Shown here: positions 9,118 to 17,943 of the stretch, piece by piece
Numbering within the stretch: position 1 is the stretch's first letter
How the letters are laid out: every line of letters begins with the position of its first letter
Assembly: GCF_000196515.1 (NCBI RefSeq)
Contig: NC_014248.1
Coordinates: forward strand, 4,716,001-4,780,000
DNA length: 64,000 bases
Source: 'Nostoc azollae' 0708
Lineage (GTDB): Bacteria; Cyanobacteriota; Cyanobacteriia; Cyanobacteriales; Nostocaceae
Direction: 5' to 3'
Position numbers and translations under genes: made by a program
The notes under the pieces: generated by a model
What the model was told of the DNA's origin: nothing
Database searches by the model: none
What the model saw: only the letters and a program-made list of their open reading frames with translations

Positions 9118-10095
9118 TTATAATTTCACCTGTACCAAATGACTGCGGGGGTTGTAAGTACGGATAGCCCGGATTTTTTCATAATATTCCCTCTCTTGTG
9201 AGCTGAGGTCTTTTGGGGGTGCGATCGCCACCTTCACCATCTGATCACCACGTCCACCTTTAGCTAGAGGCCAACCCTTACCACGTAAGCGCAGAGACTG
9301 ACCAGAACGAACTCCCGCAGGCAACTTCACATTTACATTCCCATCGGGTGTAGGTACATCAATAGTAGCTCCCAAAGTAGCTTCATCAGGAGTGATTAGC
9401 ACTTCACACACCAGATTATCACCTTCAATTTGGAAAAAAGAATGGGATTGAAGTTCCACCTTTAAATATAAATCTCCCCGTTGTTGAGTCATGGGGTTAA
9501 CTGGACCCTTACCCCGCACCCGCAGACGAGTACCAGTTTTTGCACCTGCGGGGATGCGAACATCAATTGTTTCGTTACCTAAATTGAAGCGTTTTTGAAC
9601 TCCAGCGAATGCTTCAGCAAAAGTTAAGCTAATTACAGCTTCGCTATCTTGGGCAGTACCAGCAGCAGCATCTGGAAAACCAAAATGGTTAAAACTGCCA
9701 CCTGGTCTACCAGTGGAAGTGCGATAAGAGTAATTTTGTTTCCTACCGCCAGGTGCTGCACCACCGAACAAATCATTGAGGAAATCATTAAAACTGCCGT
9801 ATTGACTGAAGTCAAAGCCACCCATATCTGCCCCCGCACCACCAGGGAAACCTTCACCGACCTGCTTCCAATATTGACCGTATTGGTCATATTTTTTGCG
9901 TTTATCCGGGTCAGAGAGAACTTCGTAAGCTTCGTTAACTTCTTTAAATTTTGCCTCTGCTTGCTTGTTACCAGGGTTAACGTCAGGGTGGAATTTACGG
10001 GCTAGTTTACGAAAAGCTTGTTTAATATCTTCTGGACTGGCGGTTTTATTGATTCCTAAAATTGAGTAATAGTCTTTAAAGTCGGTTGCAGCCAT
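9118..10095 (-). CDS. DnaJ-type co-chaperone (type II, no zinc finger)
   Basis: 325 residues. The J domain (about 6-73) has the HPD triad at 36-38, which stimulates DnaK ATPase. A Gly/Phe-rich stretch (about 80-140) is followed by the two beta-barrel substrate domains (about 150-310, ending [13 protein letters not shown]). There are no CXXCXGXG repeats, so it resembles CbpA-like DnaJ proteins. A HIP1 octamer lies at 9221-9228. Its ATG at 10095 is preceded on the minus strand by a GGAGG-like site. A P-loop kinase gene on the same strand ends 84 bp upstream. Confidence 0.94.
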   Translation of the reverse strand: MAATDFKDYYSILGINKTASPEDIKQAFRKLARKFHPDVNPGNKQAEAKFKEVNEAYEVLSDPDKRKKYDQYGQYWKQVGEGFPGGAGADMGGFDFSQYGSFNDFLNDLFGGAAPGGRKQNYSYRTSTGRPGGSFNHFGFPDAAAGTAQDSEAVISLTFAEAFAGVQKRFNLGNETIDVRIPAGAKTGTRLRVRGKGPVNPMTQQRGDLYLKVELQSHSFFQIEGDNLVCEVLITPDEATLGATIDVPTPDGNVNVKLPAGVRSGQSLRLRGKGWPLAKGGRGDQMVKVAIAPPKDLSSQEREYYEKIRAIRTYNPRSHLVQVKL

Positions 10096-10179
10096 CTACC
10101 AGCCTCCTGTAAAAATTTTTATGTTTTTTTCTAAAAAATCAGATTTGCTGTTTGCCCAGCCTAATGCCAGACAACAAGA

Positions 10180-10722
10180 TTATGCTATTAAATTAGCAAA
10201 GGATATCAAAAATCTAGTGTGGTTGTCGCTCATAGTGCCAGCGAAATTACCGTACTCATGCAATTGGGGAAAGCAAGTCAGCCTATCTAGTCCATCGTCT
10301 AAGCTAGGGGGAGCATCCCGGAGTTGGCGGTGCATTTGCAAAATAACTTCTTCAGGAACTTGTCGTTCGCGCTGTTTATTACGTCCTAAACACAGCCGAA
10401 GAGGAGTTCTTACCCATAGCCCAGTAATGTGATTAAAAGCGAAATCAGGGGCTAATTCTATGATTTTCCGGCGATTTCTTCTCTGGGCGTTGGTAGCATC
10501 GAAAATAGTGGGGATAGCTAGAGTAGTAGCTTGCTGAAATTGTCTTTCTATTTCCCGCCAAATCAAGAACCACGGTCCTTGAGTTGCTTCGGAACCAAAG
10601 ATTTGCCCCCGGATGGCATCTGTAGAAATTAGCTGCATCTGGGGGCATTCTGTCAGTAATTGTTTTGCCAACGTTGACTTGCCACTACCAAGAAGACCAA
10701 TCAGCAAAAGTAGTTTAGTCAT
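10180..10722 (-). CDS. P-loop (AAA/zeta-toxin-like fold) small-molecule or nucleotide kinase
   Basis: 180 residues beginning MTKLLLLIGLLGSGKST, a Walker A motif at residues 9-17, followed by LISTDAIRGQIFG and TIFDATNAQRRNRRKII, the pattern of the polynucleotide-kinase/gluconate-kinase-like P-loop family. The target is unknown. It lies between glgC and dnaJ on the same strand. Confidence 0.85.
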   Translation of the reverse strand: MTKLLLLIGLLGSGKSTLAKQLLTECPQMQLISTDAIRGQIFGSEATQGPWFLIWREIERQFQQATTLAIPTIFDATNAQRRNRRKIIELAPDFAFNHITGLWVRTPLRLCLGRNKQRERQVPEEVILQMHRQLRDAPPSLDDGLDRLTCFPQLHEYGNFAGTMSDNHTRFLISFANLIA

Positions 10723-10812
10723 TAGTCATTGGTCATTAGTCATTAGCTATTTTGGGTTGATTAATTAGTTTCGACAACTGACAACTGATAACTGACAACT
10801 GACAACTGACTA
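10716..10812. repeat. Two STRR tracts (ATTAGTC and GACAACT units)
   Basis: Tandem 7-mers: copies of roughly ATTAGTC/ATTGGTC at 10717-10748, which overlap the first codons of the kinase gene, and about five copies of GACAACT/GATAACT at 10772-10810, which run up to the stop of glgC. Both lie in the short kinase-glgC gap. Confidence 0.88.
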
Positions 10813-12099
10813 AATGATTGTACCATCAGGAATTACAGCATTTTTGAGAACGACAACAATTCCACTACGGATAAAAAAGCCTTGTTTTTCGCGTTCAGCT
10901 TCTTGGACGTTATCTTTATTGATAATTTTGACATCGTGACCGATACGGGCATTTTTATCAATGATTGCTCTGCGAATAATGGTGTTTGTACCAATGCCTA
11001 CAGGGATGTCACCTTGTTCTAAGCTACATTGGCGTTCAACTGATGGCTGATAATAGTCAGCACCCATGAGTAGGGATTCTTCAATTACACAGCCTGATTC
11101 AATCCGCGATCGGACTCCCAAAACTGAATGCTGAATTCGGCAATTTTTCAAAATACAACCTTCGCCAATCATTGATTCGGTAATATCACAATTCAACAAT
11201 TTAGAAGGAGGTAAATAACGAGCGCGGGTGTAAATTGGTGCTGCTTCATCATAAAAGCTAAAAGGTGGCATTGGTTGTTGAGTAAGGGCTAAATTAGCAT
11301 TATAAAATGCTTCAATTGTCCCAATATCTTCCCAGTAATCATCAAATAAGTATGCCTGAACATTGTGATCTTGAGCTGCATCAGGAATAATTTCTTTACC
11401 AAAATCAGTCCGCTCTAAAGATTCTTTCAACAGTTTGATCAAAACATCTTTTTTGAAGACATAAATCCCCATCGAAGCGATGTAGGGTTGTAATTCAGCC
11501 TGTTCTTTTGTTAACCCCAACACGGTAGTATCGACACGCATTTGCGCTAAAGCTTCACCTTTGGGCTTTTCGCTAAAGTCAATTACCCTACCAGAGTTGT
11601 CGATTTTCATCAAACCAAAATCTGAGGCGCGATAATCATCTATGGGGATCACAGAAAGGGTAATATCCGCATTGGTTTCCCTGTGACGCTGGATAAACAG
11701 ACGGTAATCCATCCGATAGAGGTGGTCTCCAGAAAGAATCAGGAATTCGTCCACGTCCCAATCTTGCAACATCCAAATGTACTGACGCACAGCATCAGCT
11801 GTACCTTGAAACCAATTGGGGTTTTCTGGTGTTTGCTGTGCTGCTAACACTTCCACAAAACCATCACTGAAACCGCTGAAGTTGTAAGCACGGGCGATGT
11901 GACGATTAAGGGAAGCTGAGTTAAACTGTGTGAGGACGTAGATTTTAAAGATTTCTGAATTGATGCAGTTGCTAACAGGGATATCTATGAGACGATACTT
12001 CCCAGCCACAGGTACTGCGGGTTTAGCGCGGAGTTTGGTTAGCGGATAAAGCCGAGTACCCGCACCCCCACCAAGTATGATTGCTAAAACTTTTTTCAC
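10810..12099 (-). CDS. glgC: Glucose-1-phosphate adenylyltransferase
   Basis: 429 residues, full length for cyanobacterial ADP-glucose pyrophosphorylase, which makes ADP-glucose from ATP and glucose-1-phosphate as the committed step of glycogen synthesis. The nucleotide-binding motif [21 protein letters not shown] is at the N-terminus, the catalytic Asp is in [11 protein letters not shown], and the sugar-phosphate site is in [10 protein letters not shown]. The C-terminal left-handed beta-helix ([14 protein letters not shown]) and the allosteric C-terminus ([19 protein letters not shown]) are intact. Normally activated by 3-phosphoglycerate and inhibited by phosphate. Confidence 0.97.
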   Translation of the reverse strand: MKKVLAIILGGGAGTRLYPLTKLRAKPAVPVAGKYRLIDIPVSNCINSEIFKIYVLTQFNSASLNRHIARAYNFSGFSDGFVEVLAAQQTPENPNWFQGTADAVRQYIWMLQDWDVDEFLILSGDHLYRMDYRLFIQRHRETNADITLSVIPIDDYRASDFGLMKIDNSGRVIDFSEKPKGEALAQMRVDTTVLGLTKEQAELQPYIASMGIYVFKKDVLIKLLKESLERTDFGKEIIPDAAQDHNVQAYLFDDYWEDIGTIEAFYNANLALTQQPMPPFSFYDEAAPIYTRARYLPPSKLLNCDITESMIGEGCILKNCRIQHSVLGVRSRIESGCVIEESLLMGADYYQPSVERQCSLEQGDIPVGIGTNTIIRRAIIDKNARIGHDVKIINKDNVQEAEREKQGFFIRSGIVVVLKNAVIPDGTII

Positions 12100-12614
12100 A
12101 AAATTTCTCCAGACTGCCTTTCAACTCTCACCTACAGTTTAGGACTATGAGTGGCAGCTGATAAGGGGGGATCAAAGAATCTTGGGAAGGAATTTTTGAG
12201 ATGGGGTTTAGGTAGGTAAAATAGAACTCATGTATTAATGATATTAGAGGTTAGGATGCTATACTAAAAACTGTTTAAAAGTAGTGTCGTTCTGAACGTT
12301 CGCGGAGCGTCTCTGAAAGAGATAGTAAAAAATCTCCGAGATACTTCGCCATCTCTTTGAGTATGACATAAGTCCAAGTTTCACTCGTTTGCAGTATAGT
12401 ACAGTACGGCGTCAATAAACCAACCATTCCAAATCTCTGAAAAGCTCACGCCGTATACATTTTGAATTTTGTTGCGCAGCCTGCTGGAAGCACTATTTTG
12501 TTAGCGTAGCTCTTCTGAAAGAAGTATTTTGAATTCACGGCGGTACTAGTTCAATGCAGTGCTTACTGAGGTAAAAACTCATCTTCTGTTACTTCAGCTA
12601 AATGATATGGACAG
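12100..12614. other. Gene-less stretch with dispersed repeat sequence
   Basis: About 515 bp without a supported gene. The part around 12285-12360 contains short inverted segments (TCTCTGAAAGAG, CTCCGAGATACTTCGCC, ATCTCTTTGA) of the kind scattered between Nostocales genes, and 12470-12545 repeats parts of it (TAGCTCTTCTGAAAGAAG). A start for upstream regulation of glgC is expected near 12100-12170 but no promoter could be fixed. Confidence 0.4.
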
Positions 12615-13047
12615 ATGACAGGAAAAGACTCTACTGGCAAACCTGTTTCAGCCACACTGAACAGAAAAAGCCACGGTTCTCTTTTAAAACAAGACCAACC
12701 TAAAGTTATTATTTCTGAGGAAGAGTATAATCTTGCTATTGAATCTATAGACAAGCTGATGGAATCTGGAGAATAACTTTCTGCAAAGGAAACTTCTCTA
12801 TTAGAACTGTTATCTATTCTTGTGGAAATGTATGAAGATTCCCAATTTTCTCTAGAATCAGCATCTCCCCAATAAATTCTATTAGATCTTAATCAATGCA
12901 GGAGGACTTAAACAGGCAGATCTAGTTGAAGTTAGAGGTTCAAAGGGTGTTATTTCAGAGATTGTGAATGGGAAAAGATCCATTAGTAAAGCATAAGCTA
13001 AAGCTTTGGGAGAGTTTTTCCACGTTTCTGCGGCACTTTTTATTTAA
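12615..13047 (+). pseudogene. HigA-like XRE antitoxin remnant
   Basis: From ATG 12615 the frame reads a poor N-terminus, then KVIISEEEYNLAIESIDKLM, stop, SAKETSLLELLSILVEMYE, stop, LLDLN, a frameshift, then GLKQADLVEVRGSKGVISE and VNGKRSISKA, stop, AKALGEFFHVSAALFI. The helix-turn-helix (LKQADLVE...SKGVISEIVNGKR) and the family ending are the signature of HigA antitoxins. At least three stops and one frameshift; no HigB toxin frame is seen beside it. Confidence 0.8.
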
Positions 13048-13192
13048 GTTCGCTCAGACTTCGTGAATGTGAATGGTCTTACTCAAATCAACATCAGGGC
13101 TAAGGTTCTCTTATAAGATTAGAGTTACTATGATTACTAATGGGATATAATCAGCCCTGATTACCTTAATTAAGTGTAAAGAGTGTAAGTAT

Positions 13193-14378
13193 ATGAGATT
13201 AGACTTTATAGAATATTGTGAGGATAAAGGTAAGGCAAGTGAGTGGCGTTTAGATGATTGTCAGTTAGGTAATATAAACTTAGCTGTTGGTCAGAATGCC
13301 TCTGGTAAGTCGAGAATACTTAGAGCTATTAACTTTTTAGCGCATTTGCTATGTGGTGACGAAATGCTCAGACCTCAACATAGGTCAAGAAAATGGAAAT
13401 TAATCTTTTCTAATACCGAAAAAATACATAATAGTTTACATATTAATAGTTGAGAATGGTCGTGTAGTTACAGAGGAATTAACTATTGCCTCTGAGATTT
13501 TCCTTGAAAGGAATAATTCAGGTGAGGGTAAAGTTTGGGCTGAAAAACTAAAAATAGAAATCGACTTTCAGACTCCTATTCATGAAATTGCTCCTTTAAA
13601 ACGGAGAGATTCTATCCAACATCATTTCTTTGAGGAAATTTATAATTGGGCAAAGTCATTAAAATATTGTCAATTTGGCACAGATTTAGGAAAAGGTCGT
13701 GTTACAGTTGCTAACTCGATAAGGATAGGCTTAAAAGATACATAGCAAGTCATTGAAATATTCAATTCAGGCAAAGAAGAATTCGGAGGAAATTTCGTTG
13801 AAGCTATAAAATCAGATATGGCATCTGTCAGTTACAACATATGTCAAATATGAATAAGAATACTATATGGTCTGGTTTTTTTAACTAAAAAGGAATTAGT
13901 TCCACATTTCCAATATCTTTATGTTCAAGAAAATGAGCTAAAAGATAAAACTGAGCAAGCAATAATGTCTCAAGGTATGTTTAGAGTATTATCTCTAATC
14001 ATTTAAGTAAACTATTCGGTTTTAGCTAAAAAGCCTAATTGTATTTTAATAGATGATATTGGGGAAGGACTAGATTTTGAAAGACCATCAGTAATGATTA
14101 AGTTACTTATTAGTAAATGTGAATCTGAAAGTGGATTAGTTCAGTTAATCACGACAACTAATGATAGCTATGTTATGAATGGTTATGAATGGTGTTCTTT
14201 TAGATTATTAGTCAGTAATTGAGAGACAACCAGCATTGGCAAAACTTCATAATATTATATACATAATTCGAAACAAATATTTGAAGATTCTAAATTCGTT
14301 GTTCAAAATTATTTTGACTTTTTTGAAGCTCAATTTTACTTAAAAGGATTTGGTAATGAGGAGCATCTAGATCAGTGA
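13193..14378 (+). pseudogene. AAA ATPase (ABC/SMC-like ATPase), member of a decayed two-gene system
   Basis: Walker A is GQNASGKSR (residues 33-41) and a Walker B-like segment, NCILIDDIGEGLDFERP, lies near 14035-14095, followed by QLITTTNDSYVMN, the switch region of AAA_21-type ATPases. The frame is broken by a stop at 13453 and a frameshift, then stops near 13744, 13855, 14007 and 14221. The last stop (TGA 14376-14378) overlaps a GTG start (14375) of the next gene, showing translational coupling in the ancestor. This resembles the ATPase subunit of ATPase/TOPRIM defence pairs (OLD, PARIS, AbiL-like). The exact family is not assigned. Confidence 0.75.
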
Positions 14379-15082
14379 GAAAACTAGCTATTTTTGTAGA
14401 AGGTAAAACAGAACATATATTTGTAGAAACATTACTTCAAGAAATTGCTGAAGAAAATAAAATTGCTATAGAGATAACTTCTGTAAATGCTAATCAATCT
14501 GGACGAGATATTTATTCAGTTAAGAAACCACTTATTATTTGTGTAACAAAATCTTATGTTTTAATATAAGACTCCTTCGGTCACAAAAGAGTGGCTTCTG
14601 ACATGAAAAAACAGTATGGTAAGCTAATGGTATCTAGCTAGGAGAGAGTTATTAGATTAAAAGATGTTGATCCAACACGCATATCTGACAAATCTAAGCT
14701 GCAAAGTAATTTACATTCTTTATTACTAAAGGGTTTAATTCCTCTAAATATAAATATAGTGCGTGCTATCATGGAACTAGAAGTATGGTTTTCAGCAGAA
14801 TATAATCATTTTGTTAAACTAGATTTCAGTTTAACACCAAATAGAAATCAGGAGATTTTTGGTTTTGAGCCTCCAACTGAGGATATGGAAACGAGACGGA
14901 AACCTTCGGATAATTTGAAGCAGATTTATAATCATGTAGGAAAAGGTTTCAATAAAAGTGAAAAACAACTTAATAGGCTGGGATCTAATTTAGATTATGA
15001 ATTTATATATATAAAACTTGCTAATACTGTTCCTAGTCTGGGAGAATTTATTGGATATATTGATAACTTGATAAGTTATTAG
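14375..15082 (+). pseudogene. TOPRIM-like partner protein of the ATPase
   Basis: The GTG start at 14375 overlaps the ATPase stop by 3 bp. The N-terminus KLAIFVEGKTEHIFVETLL is the first TOPRIM motif (E of VEGKTE). After a TAA at 14567 the frame continues DSFGHKRVASDMKKQYGKL, another stop near 14640, then RISDKSKLQSN and a long intact C-terminal part (14759-15082, MELEVWFSAEYNHF). It is probably DUF4276 or a related nuclease family, the effector of the pair. It ends 5 bp before the GH13 gene. Broken by at least two stops. Confidence 0.7.
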
Positions 15083-15087
15083 TAAAT

Positions 15088-16533
15088 ATGCCAATTCACA
15101 CACCAGACTGGGTTAAACACGCGGTTTTCTATCAAATCTTCCCTGATAGATTTGCTAAAAGCAAACAACCACATAAACGATTGTTAAATGATGCAAAATG
15201 GGAAGATTGGGATGCTTGCCCCACACTCCAAGGTTATAAAGGTGGCGATTTATGGGGTATTTTAGAACAATTAGACTATATCCAAAGTTTGGAAATTAAC
15301 GCTATTTACTTTACTCCCATTTTCCAATCAGCTTGTAATCACCGCTATCACACCCATGATTATTATCAAGTTGATCCATTATTGGGAGGTAATGAAGCTT
15401 TTAAGGAATTACTAGATGCGGCACATCAGCGCACTATTAAAATAGTGCTTGATGGCGTTTTTAATCATGCGAGTCGGGGTATATTCTTTTTTCACGATAT
15501 TTTAGAAAATGGACCCCATTCACCTTGGGTAGATTGGTTTAAAATTGAAGGTTGGCCACTTGCACCATACACAGGTAATGCACCTGCAAATTATGTAGGA
15601 TGGGCAGGAATTCGTTCTTTACCAGTATTTAACCATGATAACCCAGAAGTCCGGGAATATATTATGGAAATTGCCGAATATTGGCTTAAATTCGGTATTG
15701 ATGGTTGGCGTTTAGATGTACCTTTTGAAATCAAAACTCCAGGTTTTTGGCAAGAATTTAGGGAAAGAGTAAAAGCCATAAATCCTGATGCTTATATTGT
15801 GGGGGAAGTGTGGACAGATTCCCGTGAGTGGTTGGATGGAAGTCAATTCGATGGGGTAATGAATTATTTATTTACGGGTCCGACTATTGCATTTACCGCA
15901 GGTGATCGCGTAGATTTACAACAGGTAGAAGGACGTGCTTATGAAACCTATCCACCGTTATTTGCTGCTGAATATGCTGGAAAGATTGAGGATTTATTAA
16001 AATTGTATCCTTGGGAAATTCAGCTAACACAACTTAACTTATTAGCAAGTCATGATACAGCCAGATTAATTACCATTGCCGATGGTGATATTGCTAGTAT
16101 GGAACTAGCAACTTTGTTATTATTGACATTCCCTGGTGCGCCGAGTATATATTATGGTGATGAAGTTGGTTTACCTGGTGGGTTAGATCCCGACAGTCGT
16201 CGTGGTTTTCCGTTAGAAGCAAATTGGAATTTGGAAATACTGGAAACTCACAAACAATTAATTTCACTACGTCATCAATATCCAGCTTTACGGATTGGTA
16301 ATTATCAAGTTCTTTATGCAGAAAGAACGCTGTATGTATTTGCGCGAACTTTGGGAAATGAGGAATTAATTATTGCTGTAAATGTAGGTAATGAGTCAGT
16401 TACAGCTAGTTTTGATTGTATTCAATTACAAAATCAACCGCAAAAACTAATGTATGGTAGAGGTGAAATAAAATGGAATGCTAAAGATGCTTATTTAAAC
16501 ATTCCTGCGCGTAGTGGTTGCATTTTGGGTTAA
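15088..16533 (+). CDS. GH13 alpha-amylase family enzyme (cyclomaltodextrinase/neopullulanase-like)
   Basis: 481 residues, an intact (beta/alpha)8 barrel hydrolase acting on alpha-glucans or maltodextrins. The four conserved regions are present: DGVFNH, GWRLDVPFE with nucleophile D210, VGEVW with acid/base E240, and ASHDTAR with D323. The C-terminal beta domain is present. It lacks the N-terminal CBM34 domain of classical neopullulanases, so it is shorter than those. It begins 5 bp after the decayed TOPRIM pseudogene. It works with the debranching enzyme and glgC in glycogen turnover (inferred). Confidence 0.93.
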   Translation: MPIHTPDWVKHAVFYQIFPDRFAKSKQPHKRLLNDAKWEDWDACPTLQGYKGGDLWGILEQLDYIQSLEINAIYFTPIFQSACNHRYHTHDYYQVDPLLGGNEAFKELLDAAHQRTIKIVLDGVFNHASRGIFFFHDILENGPHSPWVDWFKIEGWPLAPYTGNAPANYVGWAGIRSLPVFNHDNPEVREYIMEIAEYWLKFGIDGWRLDVPFEIKTPGFWQEFRERVKAINPDAYIVGEVWTDSREWLDGSQFDGVMNYLFTGPTIAFTAGDRVDLQQVEGRAYETYPPLFAAEYAGKIEDLLKLYPWEIQLTQLNLLASHDTARLITIADGDIASMELATLLLLTFPGAPSIYYGDEVGLPGGLDPDSRRGFPLEANWNLEILETHKQLISLRHQYPALRIGNYQVLYAERTLYVFARTLGNEELIIAVNVGNESVTASFDCIQLQNQPQKLMYGRGEIKWNAKDAYLNIPARSGCILG

Positions 16534-16599
16534 GGATGTAGATTTTTCTAAACGAACCACAGAGACACAGAGAACATAGAGAGAAAAAGAAAAAAGAGT

Positions 16600-16809
16600 T
16601 TAAATTTCGAAATGTCGGTGAAAACGATGGTCAATTTTATCTGTTTTACGTTGGTTGGAAGTTAAACAGAGCGTTTGTAAATTGCTAATATCGTTTTTTC
16701 GACCACGAGACAAAGGGATAATATGATCAATGCTGAGATTAGCTTCTTGGGAAGTTTTACCACAGCTTTGACACTGATATTTATCCCTTTGAAAGATATA
16801 GTTTCTCAC
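16600..16809 (-). CDS. HNH endonuclease domain protein, probably degraded
   Basis: 69 residues: YIFQRDKYQCQSCGK, then LSIDHIIPLSRGRKND and SNLQTLCLTSNQRK. The HNH core (DH...N...N) is visible, but the second zinc CxxC pair reads CLTS, so one cysteine is lost. The frame stays open upstream to about 16868 (PHIPIPPEV), implying a longer original N-terminus that is now cut by a stop. Metal-dependent nuclease function is doubtful in this copy. Confidence 0.6.
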   Translation of the reverse strand: MRNYIFQRDKYQCQSCGKTSQEANLSIDHIIPLSRGRKNDISNLQTLCLTSNQRKTDKIDHRFHRHFEI

Positions 16810-16954
16810 TTCTGGAGGTATGGGGATGTGTGGCGTTGTATTGATATTAATTGACGAAATTAATCAAAATCTTGGTTAAGTTTTTGAGAGTAATAACGTG
16901 CATATTCTATAATGTAATTATGCCATGGAAAAGATTTCACACTTATATGATTAA

Positions 16955-17220
16955 TTATTCATCGGATCCAAATCTTATAGCAATAAGTTGGGTATCTTTG
17001 ATGTATACAGCTTGATTAAATGTTAGTTGTGGAAGGGTATAACCTGTTGTTTGATAAGCGATTACTAATGATTCTAAAGTATCTATTCCATTATTAACTT
17101 CTTCTTGATAAGTATCTCCATGTATCCGCCAATTTTGTCCGGGAAAGTCAGAAGAACCTACTAAAAACACTTATCTTCTTCTGACCATTGAATTATCATT
17201 TGATATTTAAGGTTCATCAT
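16955..17220 (-). pseudogene. HicB-like antitoxin with a frameshift in a T run
   Basis: From ATG 17220 the minus strand reads MMNLKYQMIIQWSEEDKCF and then stops. Restoring one T in the run at 17163-17167 (minus strand T5 instead of T6) continues with LVGSSDFPGQNWRIHGDTY and NNGIDTLESLVIAYQTTG, the HicB-type fold. The C-terminal tail (LPQLTFNQ onward) is longer than usual. No HicA toxin gene is seen beside it. A short open stretch (16836-16940) downstream is unassigned. Confidence 0.75.
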
Positions 17221-17451
17221 TTTGTGTTTTACCTTCTATTTCCTTAATAGCTTATTTTAGTTTTTACCAACTTCACTAACTTTAATAATAGATTTCTTCT
17301 TAATTATCAATCTTTACATTAATTAGTTTTTGAGAAGATATTGATTGTAACAATTAATAATCCTGTAAATCCTGGACATCCTGATTCAGATAATTAAGCG
17401 ATTAGAAATCACACTTACACAAACATAGTCCACCTTCGTGGACTAATTAAT

Positions 17452-17847
17452 TTATGAAGTAGCATTATTTATCTTATGTCGTAAATCATCAAGTGGTGAT
17501 TATGGTTCTTTAATTTCTGGTGTTTCTTTAGTCTGTTCTATTTCTCCCACCGCATAAAATTTAATACATAGACTCAATTTTAATTTTCCTTTCTTCCAAG
17601 ATTTAGAACCTAAAGTTAGTATTGCTGCATCCATACCTTCTTGAAAAAATTCAAGAGCATAATAACCCTCTTGCAAATAATTAATTTTCTCCTCTATTAT
17701 TAATAGATTCCAGACTTTTTCCAGAAGTCCTTCATTGTCAACAAGTATTTCTCATGCTTTTTTAAAATTACTAAATTTATAAATTAATTCATTACATTCA
17801 ATTATATCATCATCATTACACTCTATGAACTGAAAATTATTTTCCAT
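17452..17847 (-). pseudogene. KGK-family cyanobacterial protein, with internal stops
   Basis: From ATG 17847: MENNFQFIECNDDDII, then a TGA (KKA-stop-EIL) near 17751, then GLLEKVWNLLI, EGYYALEFFQEGMDAAIL and the family hallmark WKKGKLKLSLCIKFY. A TAA at 17500-17502 interrupts before the family ending SPLDDLRHKIN. Function of KGK proteins is unknown. Two stop lesions; likely inactive. Confidence 0.75.
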
Positions 17848-17943
17848 TTCTTTCTTCCTCTATGTTCTCTTTCTCTCTGTGGTTTGTCCAACAAAACCAT
17901 AAAACTAGGTGAACACAGAAAAACCATGCATTCACCCAAAGTA

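Noticed and set aside
12563-12754. Minus-strand open stretch ending in AEVTEDEFLPQ
   Set aside because: It overlaps the HigA-like plus-strand remnant, which has clear family motifs; the minus stretch has none.
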